Assembly (NCBI RefSeq): GCF_963169125.1
Contig: NC_084793.1
Location: 229,154,360 to 229,218,359 of the forward strand
Direction of reading: 5' to 3'
Length of the DNA: 64,000 nucleotides
DNA from: Humulus lupulus
Lineage: Eukaryota; Streptophyta; Magnoliopsida; Rosales; Cannabaceae
A program made the position numbers and the translations under genes. Under the pieces are notes generated by a model, which searched no databases, was not told the DNA's origin, and saw only the letters and a list, made by a program, of their open reading frames with translations. Positions 8,768 to 20,904 of this stretch are shown piece by piece (the first letter of the stretch is position 1; each line of letters opens with the position of its first letter).

Positions 8768-11340
8768 TGTAACGTCATACTACCCAGGGACCCTTCTGTT
8801 GTGCATTTTAAACAATGCTAAACTCGCTAACTGAGTCATTTGTCCATAATCGTGTAACTAAATGTGATTAACGGTTTAGGGTTAAAAAATTTGGTTAAAG
8901 TTACAATGTTTCACTAAAACGTTTACTGTATACATTGGGATCCCAAAATACATTTTAAAGGTTAATTATAGTAAAATATTTACAACCAGCCGACCTAAGC
9001 GGCAAAATAGTGTTTAACCCTAGTTCCTCTTTAAACCCTCGCCCATGGTGGTCGAGCAGCCGCATATGTACACATTGTCACCTAAGCTCTCCAACTCAAG
9101 AATGGTTCAACTTTCTTTTGCCTTTACCTGCACCACATAGCACCCGTGAGGCGAGGTTCAACAAGAAAACTCAATATGCTCATGAACAAGTAACAACATG
9201 TGACTGAATCATAATAGGCATGCCTAGCAATAATAGCCCTATTCATGCATGCAAGCAAGTCCAAATAAATGATTACGGAGCTCCGCGCCCAATATAGATG
9301 ACTATTGGGTCCATCTTTGAATAGGTGACTAATGAGTCACGTACTTTATAGGTGACTAATGAGTCACACACTTGGGCTCTGCACCTTAATTAGATAAGTG
9401 ACTAATGAGTCACGCACTTGGGCTCCGCACCCTAATCAGATAAGTGACTAATGAGTCAAGCACTTGGGCTCCGCACCCTAATCAGATAAGTGACTAATGA
9501 GTCACGCACTTGGGCTCCGCACCCTAATCAAATAAGTGACTAATGAGTCACGCACTTGGGCTCTGCACCCTAAGCCATGTGGCACTACAGTCGCCTAAGC
9601 CTTTTGGCCCTGACTCTAAGTAACTAGCCTTTAGACTAGACAAGTGCTTTTAGTTTTCATCGAACTTGGGGTCGGTCAAGCATTTAATGCTTATGTTGAT
9701 TAGATCTAATCATTTTGGCTCTGCGATCAATACGCTTATGCCGCTCTTGACTCATAGGTCAATTCCATACGACTCGTGTCATTTCTGACTAATGAGTCAG
9801 TACCACTCACAAGTAAACAATGCACCCAAGCATATATCATATGTCAAATATCCAAATATAAGGCATTCAACATGCCTACTCAACATTCACTAGCATAATT
9901 ATGATCATGCACATCTACAGAGACTCAAGCTTTGATCAATCTCATATTCAACATTCATGCCATGCCCTAATCACGTGTATCTTATGCATGACATGCATCA
10001 CATACTGGGTGTAGTTTTCTTACCTTTGGTCCAAGCACAGGTTACATACCCTCAATCACGATCCTGTTCCGAGCCCTAGCGATAAACTAGTCACAACCAT
10101 AAAATAATATCCTCATAAGATTCAATCGTTAAAAACAAACTCCGGGATCATTCCCGTGCTCTTGGGACTTCCAATCCACCCAACGGGGTGGTAGAACCAT
10201 CCCCCAAGCCCCCAAAGTCCTCCCAAGCCCCAAAAATGGGTCTTGCTGAAACAGACATAGCGATGGGGCACTGCCCCAAGTCAGAGAGCCCCCGAGCACA
10301 CCCCTGCCTAGCGCTGGGGCGCCAATTCGACAAACCAGAAATTTCTGGTTTTCTCCCCTGCATTTTCCCCTGAATTCCAAACTTCAAAACCAACCTAAAC
10401 GCCATCAAAACCTCATAAATACCTCAATCTCATCAAAACCCAACTCCAAACATAATCAAAACACCATTAAAACTCAAAATCACAACTTGAGTTTTGAAAC
10501 TCAAGAACAGCCCAAGAACGCCACCAGGAAAACTCAAAAACCCAGGAAATCAAAGGTTCAAATCATTACCTTAATAGTTGTAATGTCCTCATCGCTTAAC
10601 CCAAATAGTTTCCTAGCTTAAATCCTTCAAAAACCCAAACTTTCAATCAAAACTTCCAAAAGATAGAGAGAGAGAAAGCAAACCGAGAGGGAGAGGGAGA
10701 AAGGAGCTGCTTGAGGTGATGCTCTATTTTCTTAGGTTTCCTTCAGTTGAAGTAACCAAACCTAAGCCACTACTTTTGGCACCAAAAGACCATATTGCCT
10801 CTTAGCCTAAGCATTGCCCTCTTAAGCCCTTAAGGGTAAATTTGTCATTTGCCACTTATCCCGTTAATTATAATTAACGTTTCACAATTCCTGTTAATTC
10901 TAATATCCTCAAATAATTACCAAACAATTTCCCCCATTACCCGAACCCGGTAATGTACTAAATTATCAAATTACCCCTAGGCTTGCCCTGAGCTCGGTAT
11001 TTGACCCCGTTATGACTAAACTACTACTTTGCTCGCTAGGATCGTCTCATATCGAATATCTCAAATATATCCACATAATGATGTGGTCTCACACATATAT
11101 CACATATATGCCACATATACCCAAAACAGACCAAATTATGAAAATTACCCAATTAAATAGAAATGGGCCCACAAGCATATTTAATACACCTAAACATGCA
11201 TATCAAGTCATATTATAATAATACTCACATATTCACATAATGATACACATAAATATTATATAATCACATAATTCCATAATTTTCCATCCTGACCCCTTAA
11301 TCAAGGTCCTAAGCCTTATTAGGAAATTTGGGACATTACA
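8768..11340 (-). repeat. 5' LTR of Tekay-1 (2.57 kb)
   Basis: In minus orientation the LTR begins TGTAATGTCCCAAATTTCC and ends GACGTTACA, with TGTAA/TTACA inverted termini. It contains a 46-bp tandem array (9,324-9,581) and purine-rich GAGA tracts near 10,670. It also has two minus-strand matches to splice donors (AAAG|GTAAG at 10,023 and GCAG|GTAAA near 9,127), both also present in Tekay-2. Homologous LTR sequence occurs at 57,748-58,860 and 61,154-63,445. Confidence 0.8.
9324..9581. repeat. 46-bp tandem repeat with palindromic core
   Basis: The unit starts GTGACTAATGAGTCAC and continues with a 'cttgggctccgcaccctaat' segment. Starts at 9,352, 9,398, 9,444, 9,490 and 9,536 are exactly 46 bp apart; a partial unit at 9,324 is 28 bp before the first. 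The 16-base core is a perfect hairpin: GTGACT, loop AATG, AGTCAC. Confidence 0.9.
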
Positions 11341-11546
11341 TGCATCTTGGTTTTGTCAGTACAAAACTAATCTAACACAGGAGATGGGTCGTCTCGTACG
11401 TGAATTTGCTAGTACTATCCTCCATTTTGTGGAGCCTGATCGTGGTGGGGCTCCTGAGGAGTTTTATCTTTCTTTCATGCATGCATTATCCTATTATGGT
11501 TTTCTTTTCATATACTGGAACTAACCAGGGTGTTTCTTTTGTGCAG

Positions 11547-13991
11547 ATAGCATGGGCCTTTCAGATTTGGTGCGCTCGAAACATCAAAGGGTGTTGGGCC
11601 CTTCTGAGATCGACCTCTCGATGGCATCGACAACAGTACCCACGCCCCCTTCGTCTGTTCCAGCATCCTCAGTTGCTTGTCCATTGGCCCCTACCTCGAG
11701 CGCAGCGGTCGTTGGCAAGGTTATAGACCTTGAGGATTCCTATCCCCAAGATGAGGGGTTTTCTGGGAAAGGCAAGGAGATTTCTCCCAATCCCCCCCAA
11801 GCCAAGGATCCCCGACTGATCATCTTTCTAGAGTATTCCGATGATGATGACTTGGGTCTACATAGAGAGGTCACTGAGTACTACATTGCTCGCATCGACA
11901 AAGGCAACGAGAGTGTCCGACTGCTGAACGGAATTTTGCGCGAGGACTGGCCGAAGGAACTTGTCTCTGCTCTTTGCCGTGAAGAAATTGAACCTCTCCT
12001 CGCGGGGAGAATAGGAGAGAGGGCCAAGCCACTCGGCACAAAACTCTTGCAGGGACTAACTGTTATATTATTTTATAATATAATATAATGTAATGTAATA
12101 TTATATTATATTATATTATAATATAATGTTTAAGATTAAATAAATGTGACAAAGAGTGTCACATATTGTAACATATAATAGAGAGTTACAATATTTAGAT
12201 ATATGAGATATATCCAAATCTGTAACATATTTGGTGTTACAAATTTGTAACTTCCAAATATTACCTTTTATTGTGTAAATTTGGTGTTACACAATATTGA
12301 GATGAATTTCAAAAAGTCATATGTGAAATGGCTGTTAGAGATATGATTTTAACCCCAAAAATGTGTTTTGGGGGTTACAAAATCATTTGGGAGGGTTTAG
12401 AACCGTTTGGAAAAACAACACATTTTCTAGTGCTGAAATTGGTCAGTGGCCGCGTTGGTGGTCGTGGCCTGTGGGACAGGTGTAAATTTGACCAATTTTT
12501 TCAGTTTTTTCAATCTTTGTAGAATGGCTCAAAAAACCCAAATAACTCCCAAATCTCATTTTTAATTCTATATTAATCCAATTAAACATTGGTAACAGCC
12601 ATGGGGGTTGGTGGAATTTGAAATTCAAAGACTGTCTCTAAACTCTATAAATAGGAGCCTATAGCTCACTTAAAAGACACAATATTTCTATCCATTAGAG
12701 CACTTGGCTAGAAACACCTTGAGGCTTGATAATTCCAGAAAGCATTTCCTTTAATCTGAGAGAGATCCCTTAGTGCTTGAGTTAGGGGGAAATAAGCTTT
12801 TGGACAAAGGTTTTAAACCTTGTTCAAGTTAGTGATCCCCAACCCTCTTCACTTAGGTTGTATAAGTGAGAGTTTACTTGTGTTTCTGTTCTTACATTTT
12901 ATTCTATTGCTTTTCTTCTTATTCTCTTGTTCTATTTACTTGTAACTTTTGTTTAGAGTTGTAATCTTCTCTTTTGTTTCAAACACCTTTACTTTACTTG
13001 TAATCTTTTGCTTAGAGTTGTATTTTCACTATTCTGTTCTTCTTCTTTTTCTTTTTCTTCTTCTTTTTGTTTATTTGTACTTTTAGTTATAGAGTTGTAA
13101 CCTTATTTAATCAAACTATATTTATTTGTAATATATTGCCTAGAGTTGTAATATTCTTACCTATTTCCATTGAGGCAAAACATATTTACTTAACACTAAC
13201 GACATCCTTGTGCGAGATGACCGTAGGCAGCTTTGCCTGTTGTGGTGGTGACAACGAGGTGGCGCTGGTGGCAACCAGCCGTCACACTGCCATTGGGGTA
13301 AGTCTTAATTTTTGTTTAAGTTCGATGGATATCTTGTCTTTTTGGCTGACTTGTCATCCGAAATTTACAGGTTGCTGCCTTAAATCAACGACTTGGGCAC
13401 CTGGTGCTGACGCGGTCCCTTGAGCTGAAGAAGCATCGGGAGGAACTGGCTCACGTCCAGGTGGAGCTTGCTCAAACCCAAGAGACTGCAGTTGCTCTAG
13501 AGGAATATTCACGACTTCAGAAAGAGGTGGAGGACACCAGGGGTCGCGTTCGAGAGGTGGAGGATCAACTGGTCTTGGAGAGTTCAAAGTTGTCCGCCTT
13601 GGAGGAAACATCCACCAAGATATTGGAAGATGTCGTGGCCCGAACATGGACCGTGGAGGAGGAACTGGCCCAAGTCCGCAAGGAGTCTCGGTTGAACCGA
13701 GTGGAACTCAAGACCAATATCGGTGAGTTGGAAAAAACCAACGGGGACTTGTTCAAAGAACTCGACGTGATGGTTGAGGACATGCTCTTCATTATGTGGC
13801 AGAGCAACAAGGACATGGACCTCTCTTTCACAGAGGATCCTGACATGAGGACCAAACTCGAGGCGCGTCTCGAGGCAGACATTGCCCGCGCGGCTCAAGA
13901 AATAGAGGCCTCGACTGCGGGCTGGATTCCCAAAGACGACCCAGTGGTCAAGCTGGTGACAGAGGTGCCATTAGGCGAAGAACCCCACTAA
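11547..13991 (+). pseudogene. Antisense accessory gene (aORF) of Tat-2, split by a solo LTR
   Basis: Two exons are readable. The first begins after an acceptor ...TTTTGTGCAG (11,546); its ATG at 11,552 follows a D-S codon pair shared with the Tat-1 gene. It has a Ser/Pro/Thr-rich stretch, an acidic patch (YSDDDDLG) and a LCREEIEPLLAGRIGER segment. It runs to 12,060, where a solo LTR is inserted, and resumes at 13,201 to the donor GTAAGT at 13,298. After a 73-bp phase-0 intron the second exon (13,371-13,991) encodes a coiled coil and ends at TAA. Ignoring the LTR and one target copy, the frame has no stop over about 408 codons. Upstream, 11,341-11,450 is probably part of an earlier exon cut by Tekay-1. 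Function unknown. Confidence 0.65.
12061..13195 (+). mobile_element. Solo LTR, Copia-1 family
   Basis: It begins TGTTATATTATTTTAT and ends TTACTTAACA, and is flanked by the perfect duplication CTAAC (12,056-12,060 and 13,196-13,200). It is homologous to the LTRs of Copia-1. A TATAAATA box is at 12,646-12,653, preceded by a GC-rich segment near 12,450. It lacks PBS, PPT and internal sequence, as expected after LTR-LTR recombination. Confidence 0.9.
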
Positions 13992-14117
13992 TTCCTTAAG
14001 TAGAATAGGCCTGTGTGCCATACTTTCTAGGGGTATAAACACTCAATGCTCGAGCCCCTGAGCACACTTGTACTTATTTTCCTGTTTAACTATGCATCTT
14101 TCCTTTCACTTGATTTG

Positions 14118-14640
14118 GTTATCTGAATTCAACGTAACCTAAAATGCCACAAGAATAAGCACTCAAACCATTTTATACACGTGGTTCTATAAATTCAATG
14201 TAACATTAATGTGACTAGAACAAGAACTTAAACACTTTTAAACACTTGGTTCTATAAATTCAACGTAACACGAATGTAACGAGAGTAAGAACTTAAACAA
14301 TCTTAAATACTTGGTTCTATAAATTCAACATAACATGAATGTCACGAGAACAAGAACTCAACTATCTTAAACACTTGGTTCTAAAAATTCAACATAACAC
14401 GAATGTCACGAGAACAAGAACTCAAACACTTTTAAACATTTGGTTCTATAAATTCAATGTAACATGAATTTCATGAGAGCAAGAACTCAGATTGTTTTAA
14501 ACACTTGGCTCTATAAATTCAACATAACACGAATGTCACGAGAACAAGAACTCAGACCATTTTGAATAGTTGGTTCTGTAAGTTCAACGTAACACGGATG
14601 TCACATGAACAAGAACTCGAACTACTTTACTGGTGGCTCC
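14118..14640. repeat. 65-bp tandem repeat in the spacer of Tat-2
   Basis: The segment GGTTCTATAAATTCAA recurs at 14,183, 14,248, 14,313, 14,377, 14,442, 14,507 and 14,572, a spacing of 64-65 bp. Between copies lies a segment of the type 'gtcacgagaacaagaactca'. There are about eight copies with roughly 10-15% divergence by eye. The array lies between the convergent aORF and pol ends. Confidence 0.9.
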
Positions 14641-15595
14641 CACGTTTAGTCCCTTGTAGGCCCATAGTCTTAGAAGTAACTTTGACGTGGAATTCACCGT
14701 TGGTCTTCACTCGATGTCTCATGCCTTCACCATCCAAAGATTTGGGCTTTCTGGGGTCATAGCATGTGAGACCACCTGCCCCCCGAGTATGCACTATTCA
14801 AGGGGTCGAGGGTTTCAACACTGCTCTCCGAGTGCATATCTTATCATTTCCATACTATCTTACACCTCCTCGCGAGGTGATGTTAACGAAGCGCCCAGGC
14901 ATAGGCTGCCTGGGCATCCGTTCATATCGCACAAATTAGGATTTGGTTATTACTCTCTGGGCGCGCGCTGTCCTCGGGAGGTAACCTAAATTCTTAGTCT
15001 GTGCTACACTGGGCTTTCTAGATATGGGATATAGTGACATTGGGGGTGCTTCGCTCGTCGACTAGCCAAGCTTCCCCTGTCACAGATATCCCAAGGCCAA
15101 GTACAGGGTACCCGGCCTTCCGTTCGCACCTTGAGACCAAGAGACTTAGCTAGACCTCATCGGGCTCGGTGTCCACGGGAAGTGACAATAGTCTATTCTC
15201 GCGCTACTTGGGTTATCTATCTCCTAGGTGCTAAGCTTAGTTTTTCCTGGAACATCCTGCCTTCTAGGCTAGACTTTACTAGTTTCCTAGGACTTTCTAT
15301 TCTCGAGATGGCGATGCTAGGCTTACTCTTGACAATTGACAAGTTTAGTTTCCTAGGTCGTTCCTTGTGAGGTGTAGTGCTGCCCTAACTCCATGCCCCT
15401 AAGTGATCAAAGACTAGTCTATGATTACTTGTCCAGGCGAGCGGGTGCTCTTACACAACATTAATAGAAAGTAAAGGAAAACAAAGAATATAAGCAGACA
15501 ATAAATTTCTTACCGTGTTTCATATACGGTTTCTATTATATGTGCCTGAAGGCTACAAGGGGTATTACAAAAATAGACAATATTTGCTGCTCATA
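14641..15595. other. Spacer between aORF and pol of Tat-2
   Basis: GC-richer than the surroundings. It contains short repeats built on 'cctaggactttctattctcg'-type segments (15,240-15,360), and no convincing reading frame on either strand. It is probably the 3' untranslated part of the element's main transcript. Confidence 0.45.
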
Positions 15596-16827
15596 CTATT
15601 GGTAATATCGGCGAAGATGCTCGACATTCCAGGCATGAGGAATCAACTCCCCACTTAAGAGGGCTATCTTGTATGTTCCTAGACACACAATGCTCTCGAC
15701 TTGATATGGACCCTCCCAATTGGGTCCCAGCACTCCCGCACCAGGGTTTCGGGTGGCTAAGAAGACTTTTCGCAACACCAAATCTCCGACCCCAAATTTT
15801 CTATCTTTTACTTTGGAGTTAAAATATCTGGCTACCTTCTGCTAGTAGGACACTACTCGAAGCTGAGAAGCTTCGCGTAGCTCCTCCACGAGGTCCAGGG
15901 ACTCCCGAAGTAAAACATGGTTCATGGTCGGATCATATGTATCACGTCGGTGTGTGGAGATTGATGCTTCAACTAGTAGCATAGCCTCATACCAGTAGGC
16001 CATCGAGAAGGGAGAATGGCTGGTGGAGGTCCGGGCAGTGGTGTGGTAGCTCCACAATGCCCTAGGCGGCTCCTCGGGCCAAGCTCATTTTGCCTGCTCC
16101 AGCCTTTTCTTCAAAGTGGACTTGAGTGTCTTGTTAACTGCCTCCACTTGGCCATTGGCCTGTGGATGGGCCACGAAAGAGAATCTCTTGATGATACCAT
16201 GTTGCTGACAGAAGTCTGTGAACACTTCATTGTCGAACTACAATCCGTGTCAGAGACTATCTTCCTTGGAAGCCCATACTAGCAAATGATATTTTTTTAT
16301 GACGAATTCCAAAGCCTTTTCGGAGGTGATTATGGCGAGCGGCTTGGCCTCAACCCACTTCGTGAAGTAGTCGATGGCCACTATGGCATTTTTTACCCCC
16401 CCTTCCTTGTAGGCAGGGACCCTATAAGGTCATTGCCCCAGACAGCAAAAGGCCATGGGCTGGTCATTTGAGTAAGCTCATTTGGAGGCACTCGGGGGAT
16501 GTTGGCGAAGCGTTGGCATTTGTCACATTTCTTGACATAATCCATCGCGTCTCCATTCATCGTGGTCCAAAAATACCCTTGTCTTAAGATTTTCTTGGAT
16601 AGGCTCTGCCCCTCAGCGTGATCTTTGTAGAAACCTTCGTGTACCTCTCGTAATATTAAATCGGCCTCTTGCTTGGATACATGTCGAAGCAAAGGCAAAG
16701 AATAACCTCGCCTGTAAAGCCTACCATCCATAATAATGTACCTCGGTACTTGGTATAGCAACTTCCGAGCGACCTTCTTATCTTGGGGCAACTCCCCAAA
16801 GGCAAGGCATTTAACTATTGGCTCCAT
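15596..16827 (-). pseudogene. Integrase of Tat-2
   Basis: The zinc-binding domain is well preserved in 16,393-16,827 (EVHEGFYKDHAEGQSL, then KKCDKCQRF: an H..H..C..C set), followed by the start of the core (WGNDLIGSLPTRKGG; the canonical Ile of WGIDLIG is Asn here). The central core from about 16,060 to 16,390 is frame-shifted. The C-terminal part reads clearly (STSHSPFSMAYWYEAMLLVE, SLDLVEELREASQL, and VLGPNWEGPYQVESI to a TAG at 15,596). The last segment is the usual Tat pol C-terminus. It is broken by several stops. Confidence 0.7.
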
Positions 16828-17800
16828 CCACCCACCATGGGTTGTATTGAATCCACCTCATCTGGAGCTGAGATACTCAGAGACTCCAAGTAGTTAATGG
16901 GGACTACATTGATTAATTCAGCATCTTTGGTTGTGGCCAGTTTACCCAGGGCGTTCGCATTGGAATTTTGCTCCCGCGGTACTTGCTGAATAGTGAATCT
17001 TCAGAAGTTATGCAGCATTTCTTGAGCCTTTGCCAATTACGCTGCCATCTTTGTTCCCTGGGCTTGGTACTCTCTGAGAACTTGGTTCACCACGAGTTGG
17101 AAATTGCTAAAGATCTCGAGTCCTTCGGCCTTGAGCTCCAGTGCCACGCGGAGCCCAGAGATTCAGGCTTCGTACTCCAATTCATTGTTAGAGGCGCTAA
17201 ACCCAAAGCGGAGGATACTATGCACCCTATGTCCCTCGGTGGAAACCAAAATAAGTCTTGCCCCAACACCATTTTCGCTCGAAGACCCATCCACAAACAA
17301 CTTCCAGGCTGGTCCGACCACTGGGGTGCACTCAGTCCTCTCTTGATTCCCGGTGCACTCGGTAATGAAATCGCTGAGTGCCTAACCCTTTATGGCAGTC
17401 CTCGGATGATAGGTGATGTCAAACTGACTCAACTCCACCGACCACTTTAAGAGCCTGTCCAATGACATAGGCTTCTAAAGAACTTGTCTGAGGGGATGGT
17501 TTGTGAGGACCTTAATTGGATGTGCCTGAAATTTGGGTCTTAGATTTCGAGAGGCAACCATTAAGCAAAAGGTTAACTTCTCCATCAGTGGGTATCCAGA
17601 CTCTGCCTCGAGGAGTCTTTTGCTGACATAATAGACGGGGTGCTAAACACGGCTTTCTTCCCTTACCAAAGCGGCACTGATGGCGTCTTCCGAAACAGCC
17701 ATGAAGAGCAAGAGAGGCTCTCCATCTACTGGCTTGGAAAGGATCAGAGGGTTTTCCATGTGCGCCTTGAGCTGTTGGAACGCCTGTTTGCACTCCTCTG
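16828..17800 (-). pseudogene. RNase H region of Tat-2
   Basis: On the minus strand there are fragments of the RNase H that lies between RT and integrase in Tat elements. Around 17,512-17,805 the frames correspond to the connection region, and around 17,087-17,296 to the RNase H itself. Both are scrambled by frameshifts, so only short pieces match. The same region is better preserved in Tat-3 (38,572-39,204), and that comparison is the main support here. Confidence 0.5.
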
Positions 17801-19052
17801 TTCATTCAAACCTTCGACTCCCTCGGAGAACATTGAAGAAAGGGATGCACTTGTCCATTGCCTTGGAGACAAAACGGCTCAAAGCTGCGATCCTTCCTGT
17901 CAGGCTTTGAACATCTTTATGTTTTCGAGGAGATGGAATTTTGGTTAGAGCCTTGATCTTCTCGGGGTTCACCTCAATCCCCCGAGCACTTACGATGAAG
18001 CCTAGGAACTTGCCGGAGGCCATCCCAAATGTGCATTTTTGGGGGTTGACCTTCATCCTGAACCGGCAGAGCACCGTGAAGACCTCAGTCAGGTCGCCCA
18101 CGTGGTCTGGGGCGGTCCTGGACTTGACCAACATATCATCCACATAGACTTCCATGTTCCGCCCCAACTAGTTTTTGAATATCTTGTTAAGCAACCTTTG
18201 GTAGGTGGTGCCAACATTCTTCAACCCGAATGGCATCACAATGTAACAATAAACACTCTTGTCAGTTTGAAAAGCTAGTGTGCTCCTGATCGGTGAAGTG
18301 CATGGATATCTGGATATATCCTGAGTATGTGTTCATGAACGACAACAACTCGTAACCGGAGGTGGCATCGACCATCTGGTCTATCTTCCGTCCTTCAAAC
18401 AGGCCTTTTTAAGGTACAAAAAATTGATGCATGTCCTCAAAGTGCCATTCGATTTTGGCACAAGGATAGGATTGGATAGCCACCTAGGATATTGGGCTTC
18501 TCGGATAAACCCATTAGAGAATAACTTGTCCAATTCGGCCTTGAGAGCCTCTTTCCGAGTTTGATCAAATGTCTGTTCCTTCTACTGGATGGGAGCAAAC
18601 CTAGGATTGACATTCAAGGCATGGCATATGATATTTGGATCAATGTCAGTCATGTCGGAATGTGACCACGTGAACATGTCTTGGTTTCCTTGGAGGAAGC
18701 CCACCAATGCCTCACGGACTTCCATTTTCAAACTTCCCCTAACTTTTACTTTCCTGCCAGGGGTGGAGGTATCAAGGACTACCTCCTCCACCTCCTCTGT
18801 TGGTTCAATGGACTTCTCCTCGTGAACCCTTGGGTCTAACTCGTCGGGCCCCGACTCCTGGACAGCTTGTACCTTCGAGGCCTAAAACTTCTTGGGACCT
18901 TCCTCCCTTACCATCATCACTGGAGCCTTGAGGGAGACATTGTAGCACTATCTCGCCTCTTTCTGGTCACCATGGACTGTGTCGATACCTGCATCCGTGG
19001 GCAACTTCATCCATAGATGGAAGATGGAGGTGACTACCCCAAACTCCACCAG
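17801..19052 (-). pseudogene. Reverse transcriptase and upstream linker of Tat-2
   Basis: The palm is clear in 17,802-18,167: MEVYVDDMLVKSRT (YVDD catalytic box), then KCTFGMASGKFLGFIVSARG and the thumb start. Further upstream, 18,400-18,600 holds the fingers with stops and a frameshift. 18,582-18,791 reads VRGSLKMEVREALVGFLQGN and TDIDPNIICHALNVNP, the segment preceding RT in Tat polyproteins. Residues GIDTVHGDQKEAR at about 18,970 link to protease. A solo LTR (19,058-20,899) separates this part from protease. Confidence 0.7.
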
Positions 19053-19057
19053 TGCAG

Positions 19058-20899
19058 TGTTAGGAAAACTTATACAGGATCTTTATTTATTTTCATGTAG
19101 ATCTAATATTAAACAAGTTAATATGAGACAACCTAGAACATATTTCTAAAATTGAATTCAAAGAGAAATAATGATAAAAATACTTACATTATACGCAACA
19201 GAATGAAAGAGTCCCTCATTCAGTTTCTCTAACCCTTGTATCATTTCTGTCGCAGAGTATTACCAAGAAACTGAACCGATCTTCAATTTTCTTCACATTC
19301 TTCCAAAGTATCCTTAGAATCACCTAGAATAGGGTGGACAATTCTCAACACATGAGATAGATACATAGAGAAGAAGATAAAAGAGTAATGAGGCTTAGAA
19401 AATGACTTATGTTTAGAGAGAATCTAAAACCTATCAGAAACTTGTGATTCAACTTATGATTTCAACTCTCTCTTAGCATTCTTTTTATAGAATAAATTAG
19501 GTCATTTATTTAATTAAAAAATCAATAAAATAATAGCCAATTAACCGCCCTAGGTCAAAATTATCATGGGCTTTAGGCCCGTGAAATTTCCCATTTGATT
19601 ATAAGCCCGTTAGACTTAAAATCAAAGCCTGTATTATTTTCTATTGATTTAATTAATTAAATAATTATTTAAATCATTTATCAAATTAATTATTTATAAT
19701 TTGAACCTTGATTTAAACTTATTTATTAATTTAGATACCAATTTATCTTAATTAATAAATCTGCCATAATTTCTCTTTTCTTCTCTAAATTACATAACTA
19801 TGTGAAACTATCCAAAGTTGACCTGGCCAACTTTGATAATTGATAGTTAAATCAATTAATTGAGACTATCTAGATGATTTTATCTAAGGTACAGTGGGGA
19901 CCATGGGCCTATGAAATCAAACTCCAATAAGTTATCATAAATCTAACAAATAAATTTACTAACTTATTAATCCCTTGTGACTCCACTAAAGACTCAGAAT
20001 TGCACTCTTGAATTCATAGAATGCTCTATAAGCAATATAGATACGTTATTAACTACCCATTGTTACAACCATAATTGTCACTCAATCCTTTATAGACGGT
20101 CTACAATGAGATGGGACTAAAATATTGTTTTACCCCTCATTGTATTTTATCCTTAAAACACTTAGTTCCTTGTAAATGATATTTCAGTAAACTAATATTA
20201 ATTACTGAAATGAGATCTCTATCATTTAGCACCTTGAACCAAACTAAAAGGAAACCATCGTTTCACTTCTTCATCAGAAGCTATAGATGTTCATATCTAT
20301 GATTAACACTCCCATTCAATTATACTACCGAGTTCCCAAGAGGTAAGTATGGGCTAGTCCGTAGGGTAAGCTGGTAACGAACAAGTCAAGGAACTCAAAT
20401 AATACAATAAGTTAGAATACTAACCACTCAAAATTGAGATTGAATTGACCTACGGTCAACTATATGATATGACTAGAATAGATAATAACAGTATGTTTAC
20501 TTATCCTATCAACTATCAATATCGATCCAGTCTATGTAACAAATACATCCGATCTTATCTACTTTGCTAATGTTCTGGAAAGAACATACCATTGTGATGT
20601 GTAAGTAGAACATATTGTAGATTGGCAAGTCAGTGTAAATCCTGTGCACTGACTAATCTTAGGACTAACTTATTTTGAACATATAATCATATTTATATTC
20701 CACTGTGATTACGTCACTATAAATACGATTAACTATATGCTCGGGATTTAATAGAAGTTTATATTAAACAAATAATCATGACAAATAAAACATGTGAGCA
20801 AAGTGATTGACCAAGTCAAAAAATAATTTCTATTCTTTTATTGATAACAAATGAGATTACAAAGAAATTGAGTTTTAATTAGGGCATAAAACCCCAACA
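19058..20899 (-). mobile_element. Solo LTR, Angela-like Copia (Copia-3 family)
   Basis: 1,842 bp, flanked by the perfect duplication TGCAG (19,053-19,057 and 20,900-20,904). In minus orientation it begins TGTTGGGGTTTTATGCCC. It closely matches the LTRs of Copia-3 (47,834-49,671 and 55,893-57,742). The host Tat-2 reading frame continues on both sides once the LTR and one target copy are disregarded. No internal sequence remains. Confidence 0.9.
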
Positions 20900-20904
20900 T
20901 GCAG

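Larger units (their letters stand above)
5353..11340 (-). mobile_element. Tekay-1: Ty3/Gypsy chromovirus (Tekay/Del-like), split
   Basis: Reading on the minus strand, the order is 5' LTR (11,340-8,768), tRNA-iMet primer site, gag (8,315-7,164), protease, reverse transcriptase, integrase, then an abrupt end at 5,353 where Tat-1 is inserted. The 2.57-kb LTR with TGTAA...TTACA ends and the gag-PR-RT-INT order fit the Tekay (Del) lineage. The proteins have many stops and small deletions, so this is an old copy. It inserted upstream of the aORF of Tat-2, which resumes at 11,341. Confidence 0.75.

Noticed and set aside
9324..9581. CRISPR-like array (regular repeats)
   Set aside because: Units are contiguous 46-bp tandems without unique spacers, inside a plant LTR.
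10129..10408. Overlapping open frames on both strands
   Set aside because: They lie within the GC-richer part of the Tekay-1 LTR, with no homology and no counterpart in the Tekay-2 LTR.
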